From: an uncultured Desulfobacteraceae bacterium
GTDB taxonomy: Bacteria > Desulfobacterota > Desulfobacteria > Desulfobacterales > Desulfatirhabdiaceae
NCBI GenBank assembly: GCA_903953895.1
Contig: CAJBLH010000300.1
Coordinates: forward strand, 1-34,978
DNA: 34,978 nt
Direction of reading: 5' to 3'
Shown here: one piece after another, positions 1-7,421 of the stretch
Position numbering within the stretch: the stretch's first letter is position 1
How the letters are laid out: the number at the start of each line of letters is the position of its first letter
Translations under genes and position numbers: made by a program
Notes under the pieces: generated by a model
What the model was told of the DNA's origin: nothing
The model's database searches: none
What the model saw: the letters and a program-made list of their open reading frames with translations, nothing else

Positions 1-276
1 CGCCGTGTTCTGATCTTCGCCGTATTCATATACCGACACAATATTGGGATGATTCAGCAACCCTGCCGCCTGGGCTTCACGCTTGAATCGGATGATGATG
101 GTGTCTGTCAGGTTTAAGTCTGATTTTAGATCGGCCAGCAGATCTCTGGAGATGGTTTTCAGCGCCACCGTGCGGTTGATGAACGGATCGATGGCCTTGT
201 AAACTACCCCCATGGAGCCTTTGCCCAGCTCAGCCTCGATGATGAATTTGCCCAATTTTTCCGGATTATTATTCAT
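1..276 (-). CDS. Serine/threonine protein kinase, N-terminal part (cut by window edge)
   Basis: The 92 visible residues form the N-lobe of a Hanks-type (PknB-like) Ser/Thr kinase. The glycine-rich loop GKGSMG is at residues 18-23, followed by VVYKA, and VALK carries the likely ATP-binding lysine at K40. A helix containing FKREAQAAGLLNHPNIV follows and supplies the usual alphaC glutamate. The catalytic HRD and DFG motifs lie beyond the left edge, so activity cannot be judged. The ATG is preceded by a GGAAAAG-like Shine-Dalgarno. It is the last visible gene of the minus-strand operon that begins near 6155, and two FHA-domain proteins lie directly upstream, as expected if they are phosphothreonine-reading partners or substrates. 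The family call is secure; the substrate is inference. Confidence 0.9.
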   Translation of the reverse strand, partial: MNNNPEKLGKFIIEAELGKGSMGVVYKAIDPFINRTVALKTISRDLLADLKSDLNLTDTIIIRFKREAQAAGLLNHPNIVSVYEYGEDQNTA

Positions 277-300
277 ATCGCTTTTCCAAGGCAAACAAAG

Positions 301-1242
301 TCAGATTCGGTTGATGGTAAAATGCGAATTCTGCCCGAAAGCTACCGTATCGTTGTTTTTCAGAGGATTCAGGCAGTATGGGGAAACCTTTTGCCTGTTG
401 ATATAACTGAAATTGGTCGAATTACAATCGATCAAATAGAGGCGGGCATCGGTATTGACGAACAGGACGTGGATGCGTGAGATTTGACTGTCCGAAAGTA
501 AAAGGCCGCACATCGTGTTCATGCGGCCGACCGGAAGAACGGTTTCCGGCGGAACCGTAAACTTGGTGTCAGAGGCTGATATGGAAAAATGTACCGCCCC
601 GGAAAGGTTTTGCAGACTTGCTGCGCGCTTTTCGATGAATAGATCGATGTACGGGTTCGGTGAAGACAAGAGCGGCACTTTTTTTTCGATATTCGCCAGC
701 TTCATGTAAGTGATGAATTTCTGACTCGGCTTATAAAAATACAAAGACCGTTTTGCATCGCCGGCCTGCTGAATCAATGCCATCATGCTTCGGATGGCGT
801 TGCTGTCCATGAACTGGGTGGCTGCGACATCGATAAATATTTTTCCGGCATCCGGCAGCCGCTGCATAACTTCGGCAATATCGGTAAAGTCCTTGCCGGT
901 ATTTTTTCTCGAAAGCCTGAAAATCAACAATTTGTCATCGATACCGGGGATATGAATCTTGCCGACAAAGACACCATTTCCTGTTGAGCGATGGGATTCA
1001 TCAAATAAAATGAATTCATGATCGAAGTTGATCAGATCGCCATGCTTGATCTCTGCACAGGAACTTTTATGGCTGTTGATCAAGAACGGCCGGTTGCAGT
1101 TGATGATAAACCTGGTTTGTTCATAACCAATGTTGAACTGATATTCATCGAATGTCATGCAGGCTGGCAGGGTCTCACAGGCCAGCTTATCCACATGCCC
1201 GGCAAACAGCGAGAAATGTTTGAGCGTAATCATGTCCGGCAT
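301..1242 (-). CDS. FHA-STAS-FHA signalling protein
   Basis: A 313-residue cytoplasmic protein with no signal or membrane segment. Residues ~30-85 look like the C-terminal strands of a degenerate FHA fold (PFLIN...HGDLINF). Residues ~100-205 resemble a STAS anti-sigma-antagonist domain, with IDVAATQFMDSNAIRSMM holding the D-S pair (about D145-S146) at the usual phosphoacceptor position. Residues ~225-312 are a more typical FHA domain with VGR, SRIH and NSTNFSYIN matching the phosphothreonine-binding pattern. The gene lies 12 nt downstream of another FHA gene and about 24 nt upstream of the kinase gene, so the three are probably co-translated. An internal ATG three codons in is an alternative start. 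Its partner is unknown; STAS domains usually work by Ser/Thr phosphorylation switching, which fits the adjacent kinase. Confidence 0.75.
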   Translation of the reverse strand: MPDMITLKHFSLFAGHVDKLACETLPACMTFDEYQFNIGYEQTRFIINCNRPFLINSHKSSCAEIKHGDLINFDHEFILFDESHRSTGNGVFVGKIHIPGIDDKLLIFRLSRKNTGKDFTDIAEVMQRLPDAGKIFIDVAATQFMDSNAIRSMMALIQQAGDAKRSLYFYKPSQKFITYMKLANIEKKVPLLSSPNPYIDLFIEKRAASLQNLSGAVHFSISASDTKFTVPPETVLPVGRMNTMCGLLLSDSQISRIHVLFVNTDARLYLIDCNSTNFSYINRQKVSPYCLNPLKNNDTVAFGQNSHFTINRI

Positions 1243-1254
1243 GATGAAAAGTGG

Positions 1255-1773
1255 TTAAGAAGCATATCTGATCTTAAAATGCGATCTCCCCAATTTGATG
1301 ATCGACTGATCTTCAAGGGAGATGGTAGTTACCGGGATTCCATCTACGATGGTTTTGTTGGACGAATCATTGTCATGGATGACGAATTTGCCGTTCTGCA
1401 CTTCAATGGCGCAGTGGACGGCTGATACCGCATCATCGGTGAGTACGATATCGTTGGTTCCGGAGCGACCGATTGTCATCCTGCGGTTGAACAGGTTATA
1501 GCTGTCGATCGGAATACCGTCGATATCAAGCAGGACGAGCCATCCAGCCAGGTGGATTTTCGGTACGGAATCGCCCGGCCCCAGAAAAACGGTTTTGGAT
1601 ACATCTGAATCGCGTTCAAGAAAGGGGGTGGCGGGAGGGGGGGCTGGTGAGCGCACCGGAGAAACGGCGGCTGTGGAAGCGGCAAACACGGTTTTCAGTT
1701 CGTTGTCTTTGGCGCAAACCGGACATGACGCCAGGCTGTCTGGAAAACGATGACCATTGGGACATTGTTTCAT
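1255..1773 (-). CDS. Zinc-ribbon FHA-domain protein
   Basis: A 172-residue protein in three parts. The N-terminus is a small zinc ribbon (C4, H8, C17, C20). A proline/alanine-rich linker spans ~31-57. A C-terminal FHA domain spans ~75-172, with GR at 102-103, S117/H120 (SAVH) and DNDSSNKT at about 135-142, the phosphothreonine-binding residues of FHA domains. The short motif KTVF occurs twice, at 27-30 and 60-63, on either side of the linker; both threonines are candidate phosphosites for the kinase in the same operon. The ATG has a GGGGGA ribosome-binding site 4 nt away. The domain call is firm. A role as adaptor or kinase target controlling polysaccharide synthesis is inference from context. 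Confidence 0.8.
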   Translation of the reverse strand: MKQCPNGHRFPDSLASCPVCAKDNELKTVFAASTAAVSPVRSPAPPPATPFLERDSDVSKTVFLGPGDSVPKIHLAGWLVLLDIDGIPIDSYNLFNRRMTIGRSGTNDIVLTDDAVSAVHCAIEVQNGKFVIHDNDSSNKTIVDGIPVTTISLEDQSIIKLGRSHFKIRYAS

Positions 1774-1838
1774 GAATCCCCCATTCGTTCAAATTTAGAA
1801 AGGGACGCTGGTGAAACAGCGTCCCTCGATGAAAATGG

Positions 1839-2594
1839 TTATTTGACGTCGATATATTCAAAATCTGCGAAACATTTAAACGTACTCAATCCGAAATACC
1901 CCACCGTAAACGGGGAATTGGTGTCGTTCATGTTGATGACCGGCGAATCGTTGATAAAACACTGAATGTTGCTTCCACTGACTTTGACCTTCAGAAGGTA
2001 CCAGTTGTTGGGCTTGATCCTGCCGCCTAACAGAAAATCGAGCCTTCTGGGGTTGGCCAGATCGATCCATTCATTGTTGACCATTTTGCCAAGAACAGCC
2101 CCTTCCTCTCCTGCCAGTCGAAACATATAATAATTGTTCGGGTCCACCATCCGGAAAACAATGCCGGCGCCGATAAATTTTCGCATATTGCTCAGCTCTT
2201 CCTGCGTTGGCGATACAGATGTGTCGTAACTGATCCGGGTTTTTACTTCAATGGTGGCATTCGAAATCTGTGGTGCTGAAACATACATGATGGCATTAAG
2301 CGCGCGAATGTCTTCGCTGTTCTGTTTTAAACAGCCGTTTTCGCATCCATAGAGTCCAGGAGTGGGTCCTTCCCATACCCAGTAAGCCTTGCCGTTGGAT
2401 CGCCAGATGTTGCGCATGGCGCCGTTGCCGGGGTCGAATTCATCTAAAAAAATGGATTCATTCACCTTGGCCACTTCCCGGATAATGGTTTGTTCCCGGA
2501 CGATGGTTTCCTGCGCACAGCCGGAAGCCAACAGCAATACAACCGCAAAAACAACCAGACAGCCTTTTTTTCCGATAATTCCTGATCTGTTCAT
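1839..2594 (-). CDS. Lipoprotein with lectin/glucanase-like (DUF1080-type) domain
   Basis: The start at 2594 is chosen because a strong GGAGG lies 5-6 nt upstream and it yields a classic lipoprotein signal: basic MNRSGIIGKK, a hydrophobic stretch, then LASGC with the lipidated cysteine at C26. An upstream in-frame ATG at 2639 would put 15 polar residues before the signal and is unlikely. The mature part (~225 residues) contains the beta-rich elements GAGIVFRMVDPNNYYMFRL, NNWYLLKVKV and VGYFGLSTFKCFADFEYIDVK, typical of concanavalin-A-like 3-keto-disaccharide hydrolase/LamG folds. It likely sits at the outer or inner membrane surface and binds or trims glycan. It follows the LysM/glycosidase-like gene in the same operon, which supports a role with the exopolysaccharide. 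Substrate unknown. Confidence 0.75.
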   Translation of the reverse strand: MNRSGIIGKKGCLVVFAVVLLLASGCAQETIVREQTIIREVAKVNESIFLDEFDPGNGAMRNIWRSNGKAYWVWEGPTPGLYGCENGCLKQNSEDIRALNAIMYVSAPQISNATIEVKTRISYDTSVSPTQEELSNMRKFIGAGIVFRMVDPNNYYMFRLAGEEGAVLGKMVNNEWIDLANPRRLDFLLGGRIKPNNWYLLKVKVSGSNIQCFINDSPVINMNDTNSPFTVGYFGLSTFKCFADFEYIDVK

Positions 2595-2675
2595 CTTGCC
2601 TCCATTTTTAGTTGTTGATCTTACATCCTGGGTTGTCAATATTTCGGGATAATTCCCGCTTGAATCCGGTATGGC

Positions 2676-4739
2676 TTACCAGGCTATCCACTTGAGCATT
2701 TCCTTGTTTTGCCGGAAATCGTTTACAGCCGATAGATACCCCAGCCAACCGATAGATGCCAATTCTTCTCCCATGGTAAAATGACCTTTGATCTGTTTGG
2801 TACTGTACAGCATGCCGCCTTTGTCGCTTAGGCCCTGAAGTTTTATCATTTCCTGATAAATATCCTGCATGCGTTTTTTTGCGAGCGGGTCGCCTGTCGT
2901 ACGGGCAAGCTCCTCCCAGGCTTTGGCAACCCCGAGCGTTCCCTCCGACCATACGAAATCGTTCAACGAACTCCAGTTGACCATCTTGCCGGCAAGGGGG
3001 CCATCCTCATATCGGATATCCGAAATTTCACCGTCATAAGGGCGATAGCCTTTGATGCTGCCTTCTTTTCCTTCAGGAGTCCGGTAAGACCAGGCGGTGC
3101 GGAAGTGATTGTCGGCATATTCGAGGCATCTTCTGGCACGGCCCAGATACTGGTCGGCAGTTGACTGATGTCTGCTATCTGCTGACAGCCGGGCCTGCTT
3201 GATCAGATACAAGGCCCCCCAGGAGGCGCAATCCAGCGCCTTGGCCCGGTCGGGCCCTTCGGGGCGCCATCCCTGATTGAATGTTCCCGCAATATCATCC
3301 CATAAAAATTTATCGATTCCGGTTCCGATACTCCACGCCAGATTATCGCATGTAATGTCCAATCCAAGACCCCGATAGACATGAGCGGCCAGAATCAATG
3401 CCTGAAATAGATCCAGATTATGCTCGGTGGAACACCATGGGATTTTTTCATAAGCAGACGGCCGGTTATACCCGTTACTGCCAATACCGTTATAGCCGCC
3501 TTTGACAAGACCGGTTTCCGGATCGATCAGGGGGAGGATGTAGGCAATCAGAATTCGGCGGATGGGTTCATCCCATTCCGGGTTTTGACTTGCCATTCGG
3601 GCCAGGGCCAGAACGCCTAAAAAATGAGCGACTTCGCCGGTTCTAACATCCGGAGAAATATAGTTATCACCGATAACGTTGGCACTTCGCGGAACTTTTC
3701 CATCTTCTGAAACTTGCGCGGCCCACGGACGCAGGATCTGTTCGGCTTTTTCGATTTCCCCTTTGAGTAACAGCGCCTTGGCCAGACAGGAGCTGCCGTA
3801 AAGGGTGATCCGGCCATACCGGCTTAAATATTTCTCATCCGGGTTAAACCCGATGTAGCGATAATTGATGACCAGCCGGCCGTTCGGTACCTTGAACGCC
3901 GTATTGTCCGATTTCAGCGCATCCATTTCCTGCACGGCCACCCAGGTTTCAAGACCGGGCCATCCAACGGTCGGTTTTGCGTCAGTCGATTTATCCGGAT
4001 GACTGAAATCGATCGCATCACCGACTGAATGCTCTTTTCGGACGATCTGCCGGGTGATTTCGGCAAACCGTTCATTATCGGCATTGAAAAGAGCAAGCTT
4101 CAATATAAAAGATTGTCCATAATCTCTGGCCTGTCGTCCGATAACCGCCTTGACCTGAAACGTGTGCGGCGTCGGCCGGACGATATCTGTCTGTTCATAT
4201 TCCAGATCTCCCGGCACATACACATAAAAGACTGAATGGAAGTCGGCGTCCATGCGGCCTTCCACAATGGCGGTATTATCATCCAGCCAGGTCAATCGGG
4301 TAATGGAACCGGGCGCCGGAGGCGGATATATCGTGCGTTCGGTTGAAAGCGCCTGTGCGCCCTCCTTGTACTCAGTGATTTTCCTTTCCGGGGGAGCTAT
4401 CGGGCGGGTTGGTGAGACGGGAATTTCCGGCTTCGATGTCAACCGGATTTTTCCTTTTGCCTGAGTGGGCGGCACTTTGACCATATCATCGAGGCAGATG
4501 GTATCACCGACCCTGATCCGGTCCGGGTTGGTGATACCGGGGTTTCGGCTCAAGATGGTTTTCATCAATTGCGGATCAAATTTTCCGAAGTGCGTTCGGC
4601 ATATCTGCGCCAGGGTATCACCATTTCGGACGATAACTTTTTTCCGGCAGGTATCGCCTGCATCGGACATGCCTATAAACTGAAAAAAGATGGCGATAAT
4701 AATAATCTGCAGGAACAATTTGCGTTGGATCGATCCCAA
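2676..4739 (-). CDS. Secreted LysM protein with alpha/alpha-toroid glycosidase-like domain
   Basis: A 687-residue exported protein. The start is TTG with an AAGGCGGG ribosome-binding region; no in-frame ATG lies upstream. The N-terminus is a signal peptide (hydrophobic FLQIIIIAIFF, possible cleavage after SDAG). LysM follows at ~33-85 (VRNGDTLAQIC...NPDRIRVGDTICL), then a Pro/Lys-rich linker. A small beta domain (~135-240) comes next. The last ~420 residues are helical with repeated W/Y-rich segments (YRYIGFNPDEKYLSRYG, CASWGALYLIKQARL, LNDFVWSEGTLGVAKAW), resembling six-hairpin glycosidases. LysM should bind peptidoglycan or a GlcNAc polymer. Lying ~50 nt downstream of a processive GT2 synthase, it may modify, hydrolyse or hold the polymer. 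Catalytic residues were not identified; the enzymatic role is inference. Confidence 0.7.
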   Translation of the reverse strand: MGSIQRKLFLQIIIIAIFFQFIGMSDAGDTCRKKVIVRNGDTLAQICRTHFGKFDPQLMKTILSRNPGITNPDRIRVGDTICLDDMVKVPPTQAKGKIRLTSKPEIPVSPTRPIAPPERKITEYKEGAQALSTERTIYPPPAPGSITRLTWLDDNTAIVEGRMDADFHSVFYVYVPGDLEYEQTDIVRPTPHTFQVKAVIGRQARDYGQSFILKLALFNADNERFAEITRQIVRKEHSVGDAIDFSHPDKSTDAKPTVGWPGLETWVAVQEMDALKSDNTAFKVPNGRLVINYRYIGFNPDEKYLSRYGRITLYGSSCLAKALLLKGEIEKAEQILRPWAAQVSEDGKVPRSANVIGDNYISPDVRTGEVAHFLGVLALARMASQNPEWDEPIRRILIAYILPLIDPETGLVKGGYNGIGSNGYNRPSAYEKIPWCSTEHNLDLFQALILAAHVYRGLGLDITCDNLAWSIGTGIDKFLWDDIAGTFNQGWRPEGPDRAKALDCASWGALYLIKQARLSADSRHQSTADQYLGRARRCLEYADNHFRTAWSYRTPEGKEGSIKGYRPYDGEISDIRYEDGPLAGKMVNWSSLNDFVWSEGTLGVAKAWEELARTTGDPLAKKRMQDIYQEMIKLQGLSDKGGMLYSTKQIKGHFTMGEELASIGWLGYLSAVNDFRQNKEMLKWIAW

Positions 4740-4790
4740 ATCAGCCCGCCTTTCCGCATGGTTGGATGTGATGAAGAGTTGTGGTGTGCA

Positions 4791-6155
4791 TCATGTTTTT
4801 TTCCTTTGCGTATCCCATTTGGTCGATATCTGAATGGTGGAAAGATATTCGAATGTGCCTTTGATTTTACAATAAAGCTGAACGAAGTGATAAAAGAATA
4901 AACCGACAATAGAAGACAGCAGCAGTCGCCCATATTCTTGAGTGGACATTCCCCGCAACAAAAATTTATCGATGCTGATGGAGAGCCAGTCGTTTAACAC
5001 GGCAAAAACGATGCCGCCGATCCATATCCCAAGAGGCGTCGCCCAGGTTAAAACAGCCGGCGAATAAGTCAGAGGCTGAAAAAGCAGTATGAAAATAAAA
5101 AACACCAATCCCAGCAATTCGATGAAAGGCGCCATGATTTCAAAAAAGATGTAATACGGGATGGCTAAAAGCCCGACGCCTTTGTACCGGGGATTGAAAA
5201 AAAGCCGGGTGTTCAATCGCAACGAGGATAACAGACCCTTTTGCCACCGTTTGCGCTGTTTGATCATTTCGTCGAGATTGGGAACGGCAGAAGTAAAACA
5301 GGTCGGCAGACTGAATTGCAGGACTTTGTACGAAGCCTTTTTTTCAATCAGATGGCGATGGATCCGAACGATCAGCTCCATGTCTTCACCGATGGCAAGA
5401 TTGTGGTATCCGTTAATTTCCAGAAGGAGCTTGCGCTGAAACAGGCCCAGTGCGCCCGAAACGATCAAGTTGGCATTCACGAAATTCCAGCCCGTTCGAA
5501 ACAGTGAAATGCTGTTTACAAACTCGATTTTTTGCAGATTGGCGAAGAGTGAATAGCCTTTTTCAGAAAGGATGCGGACACTTCCACTGGTAACCACCAC
5601 ATGCGGGTCTTGAATGACGGGCTTGACCAGATATCGAATGGTATTTTGGGTAAGATGCGTATCCGCGTCCACCGCCAGGACGTATTCCGCGGTGCTGGCA
5701 TTGATTCCACAGTTTAAAGCATCTGCTTTTCCCCCATTTTCCTTATCGATGACGATCAGATTCGGTATCTCTCGGCTGGTAAAAACGCGCCGGATCTGTT
5801 GCGTGGGAATTGATTCAACGATTTTTCGGCCGGAACTTTCACGCAATTCAAACGAACTGATCAATAACGCCAGCGTGCTGTCTTGGGAGCCGTCATTGAT
5901 GACGATGATTTCCAATTCAGGATAATCCGCGTTGATGACATGGGTCACAGTCTCCACGATAACATTTTCCTCGTTGTATGCCGGAATCAACAGGGAAACC
6001 TTGGGATAACCATGGATCGGGGCATCGATCATTTTTTTTTCGTATTTGATCCATGAAATGGACAGCAGCAGCATGATAAATCTGAAGGCCATTCCCACAC
6101 CGATGAATACGAAAAAAAACAGGGAAATGAAATAGCTGAATTCAAACACCCTCAT
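4791..6155 (-). CDS. Processive GT2 polysaccharide synthase (cellulose/PNAG synthase-like)
   Basis: A membrane glycosyltransferase of GT family 2. An N-terminal membrane segment is followed by the nucleotide-sugar domain with LLIPAYNEEN, VINDGSQDST, VDADTHL (DxD), GEDMEL (acid/base ED) and QRKRW (QxxRW), the D,D,D,QxxRW set of processive synthases. Three or four hydrophobic C-terminal segments follow, as in PgaC/IcaA or hyaluronan synthases. The start is uncertain: ATG at 6155 has GGAG only 2 nt away, GTG at 6149 has the same GGAG at better spacing, and GTG at 6191 would add 12 polar residues. It is the first gene of the minus-strand operon with the LysM protein, lectin-like lipoprotein, FHA proteins and kinase. 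The family is confident; the polymer made is unknown. Confidence 0.85.
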   Translation of the reverse strand: MRVFEFSYFISLFFFVFIGVGMAFRFIMLLLSISWIKYEKKMIDAPIHGYPKVSLLIPAYNEENVIVETVTHVINADYPELEIIVINDGSQDSTLALLISSFELRESSGRKIVESIPTQQIRRVFTSREIPNLIVIDKENGGKADALNCGINASTAEYVLAVDADTHLTQNTIRYLVKPVIQDPHVVVTSGSVRILSEKGYSLFANLQKIEFVNSISLFRTGWNFVNANLIVSGALGLFQRKLLLEINGYHNLAIGEDMELIVRIHRHLIEKKASYKVLQFSLPTCFTSAVPNLDEMIKQRKRWQKGLLSSLRLNTRLFFNPRYKGVGLLAIPYYIFFEIMAPFIELLGLVFFIFILLFQPLTYSPAVLTWATPLGIWIGGIVFAVLNDWLSISIDKFLLRGMSTQEYGRLLLSSIVGLFFYHFVQLYCKIKGTFEYLSTIQISTKWDTQRKKT

Positions 6156-6289
6156 AGCTCCATTTGTTTTTTGTTCACCGAAAAAAATCACTCATAGGAT
6201 TACCGTATTTTGGGAGCATGTGGCGTTGCATCCTTGTTCGTCATTTCGGTTCGGCCATGTGATCGCTTTGATGGATCTGCGGCAAGAAA

Positions 6290-7348
6290 TCAAATTTTCC
6301 CGCGTTCTTTCGCCATATTGACGTAGGTTTCCACCGTGTTGGCCGGAGGGGTCCAGCGATCTTCCGGTGCTTTTTCAATCAGGTGCATGGCGTCAAAACT
6401 ACAGGATGTTACACACAGGCCGCAGCCGATGCAGCGTTCTTTTTTGACCCGGGCTACATCATCGATTTCGATGGCCTGCATCTGGCAGCGTTCCTGGCAT
6501 ATCCCGCATGCCGTGCAGTCTTCAGCGGTCACTTCTCCAAAATAATTGGTGTGAACCGCTTTGGCCGGTTCATCCAGGTTATTCAGATTTTTCAGGATCT
6601 GACAGCAGCATCCGCAGCACAGGCAGATATTGGTGGGTTTCTGGGAATTGCCGGGCTGAAGGACAAGACCTGCTTCCATACCTTTTGCCAGAATATCAAG
6701 CGCTTCGGTCTGGCTGATGGAACGGCCCAGACCGTTTTCTTCGTAATAGTAGGCGCCGCTGCCGAATGTCAGACAGACTTCAACCGGCCGGTCGCACCCC
6801 TTGCCGGCCATTTTGTGCTCGGTTCGGCAGATGCAGGGACAAACCACGATTTTGGATTGTTTTTTGATAATCTGCTCGGCTTCGTCGTAGGGCATGGTAA
6901 GCATTTCAGCAGAAATACTCTTTGAAATCGGAATGACGCGAAGCTGCTTGGTTTTTGTTTCGGACCACGCCTGTTTCATCAGGTACGGCGAATACTCGTT
7001 GAAATCCTTGATCAGATCCAGGTCCAGGCTTTTGACATGATATTCCCAGATGCCCACCACAAACTGAGCCGCCATGTAAAATATCTTCCCGCCTTTGCCG
7101 GATCGATAAATCAGACCCTTCCGGGACATATCGTCCAGGATCGGCGCCAGTTCGGCTTCCGCCATTTTCAGCCGAGCGGCGATGGCGGACACCGGTTCCG
7201 GCATCATCACGAGTCCCACTGCAATCTCGGCTTCCTGAGGCGTAAACAGGCGTTTAAGTATCCGGATCTCAACACCAGTTTCGGTGGACGGAAACCCGGC
7301 CGGAAGGTTATCCAGATGCCGGGCAAGATTTTGATACACATCGTTCAT
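6290..7348 (-). CDS. Winged-helix/4Fe-4S ferredoxin-domain protein
   Basis: A 352-residue soluble protein. The start at 7348 has AAGGAG 9 nt upstream, better than an ATG eight codons earlier. Residues ~30-90 look like a winged-helix segment (PQEAEIAVGLVMMPEPVSAIAARLKM...LIYRSGKGGKIFY). The middle holds CPCICR and the dense cluster CLCCGCCC (~242-249). The C-terminus has two classical bacterial ferredoxin motifs, CxxCxxCxxxC at ~278-288 and ~306-316. Such proteins are common in sulfate-reducing deltaproteobacteria and are usually annotated only as 4Fe-4S binding proteins. It lies just downstream of an acyl-CoA dehydrogenase gene on the same strand (74-nt gap), so it could be an electron carrier or redox sensor for that pathway. 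The partner is inference. Confidence 0.8.
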   Translation of the reverse strand: MNDVYQNLARHLDNLPAGFPSTETGVEIRILKRLFTPQEAEIAVGLVMMPEPVSAIAARLKMAEAELAPILDDMSRKGLIYRSGKGGKIFYMAAQFVVGIWEYHVKSLDLDLIKDFNEYSPYLMKQAWSETKTKQLRVIPISKSISAEMLTMPYDEAEQIIKKQSKIVVCPCICRTEHKMAGKGCDRPVEVCLTFGSGAYYYEENGLGRSISQTEALDILAKGMEAGLVLQPGNSQKPTNICLCCGCCCQILKNLNNLDEPAKAVHTNYFGEVTAEDCTACGICQERCQMQAIEIDDVARVKKERCIGCGLCVTSCSFDAMHLIEKAPEDRWTPPANTVETYVNMAKERGKI

Positions 7349-7421
7349 TAAAAAAATCTCCTTAAAATCCAATTAAAATTATAGCCTTATGGCCCATCCA
7401 CCCATTGGTGCCTGCCCCCTT

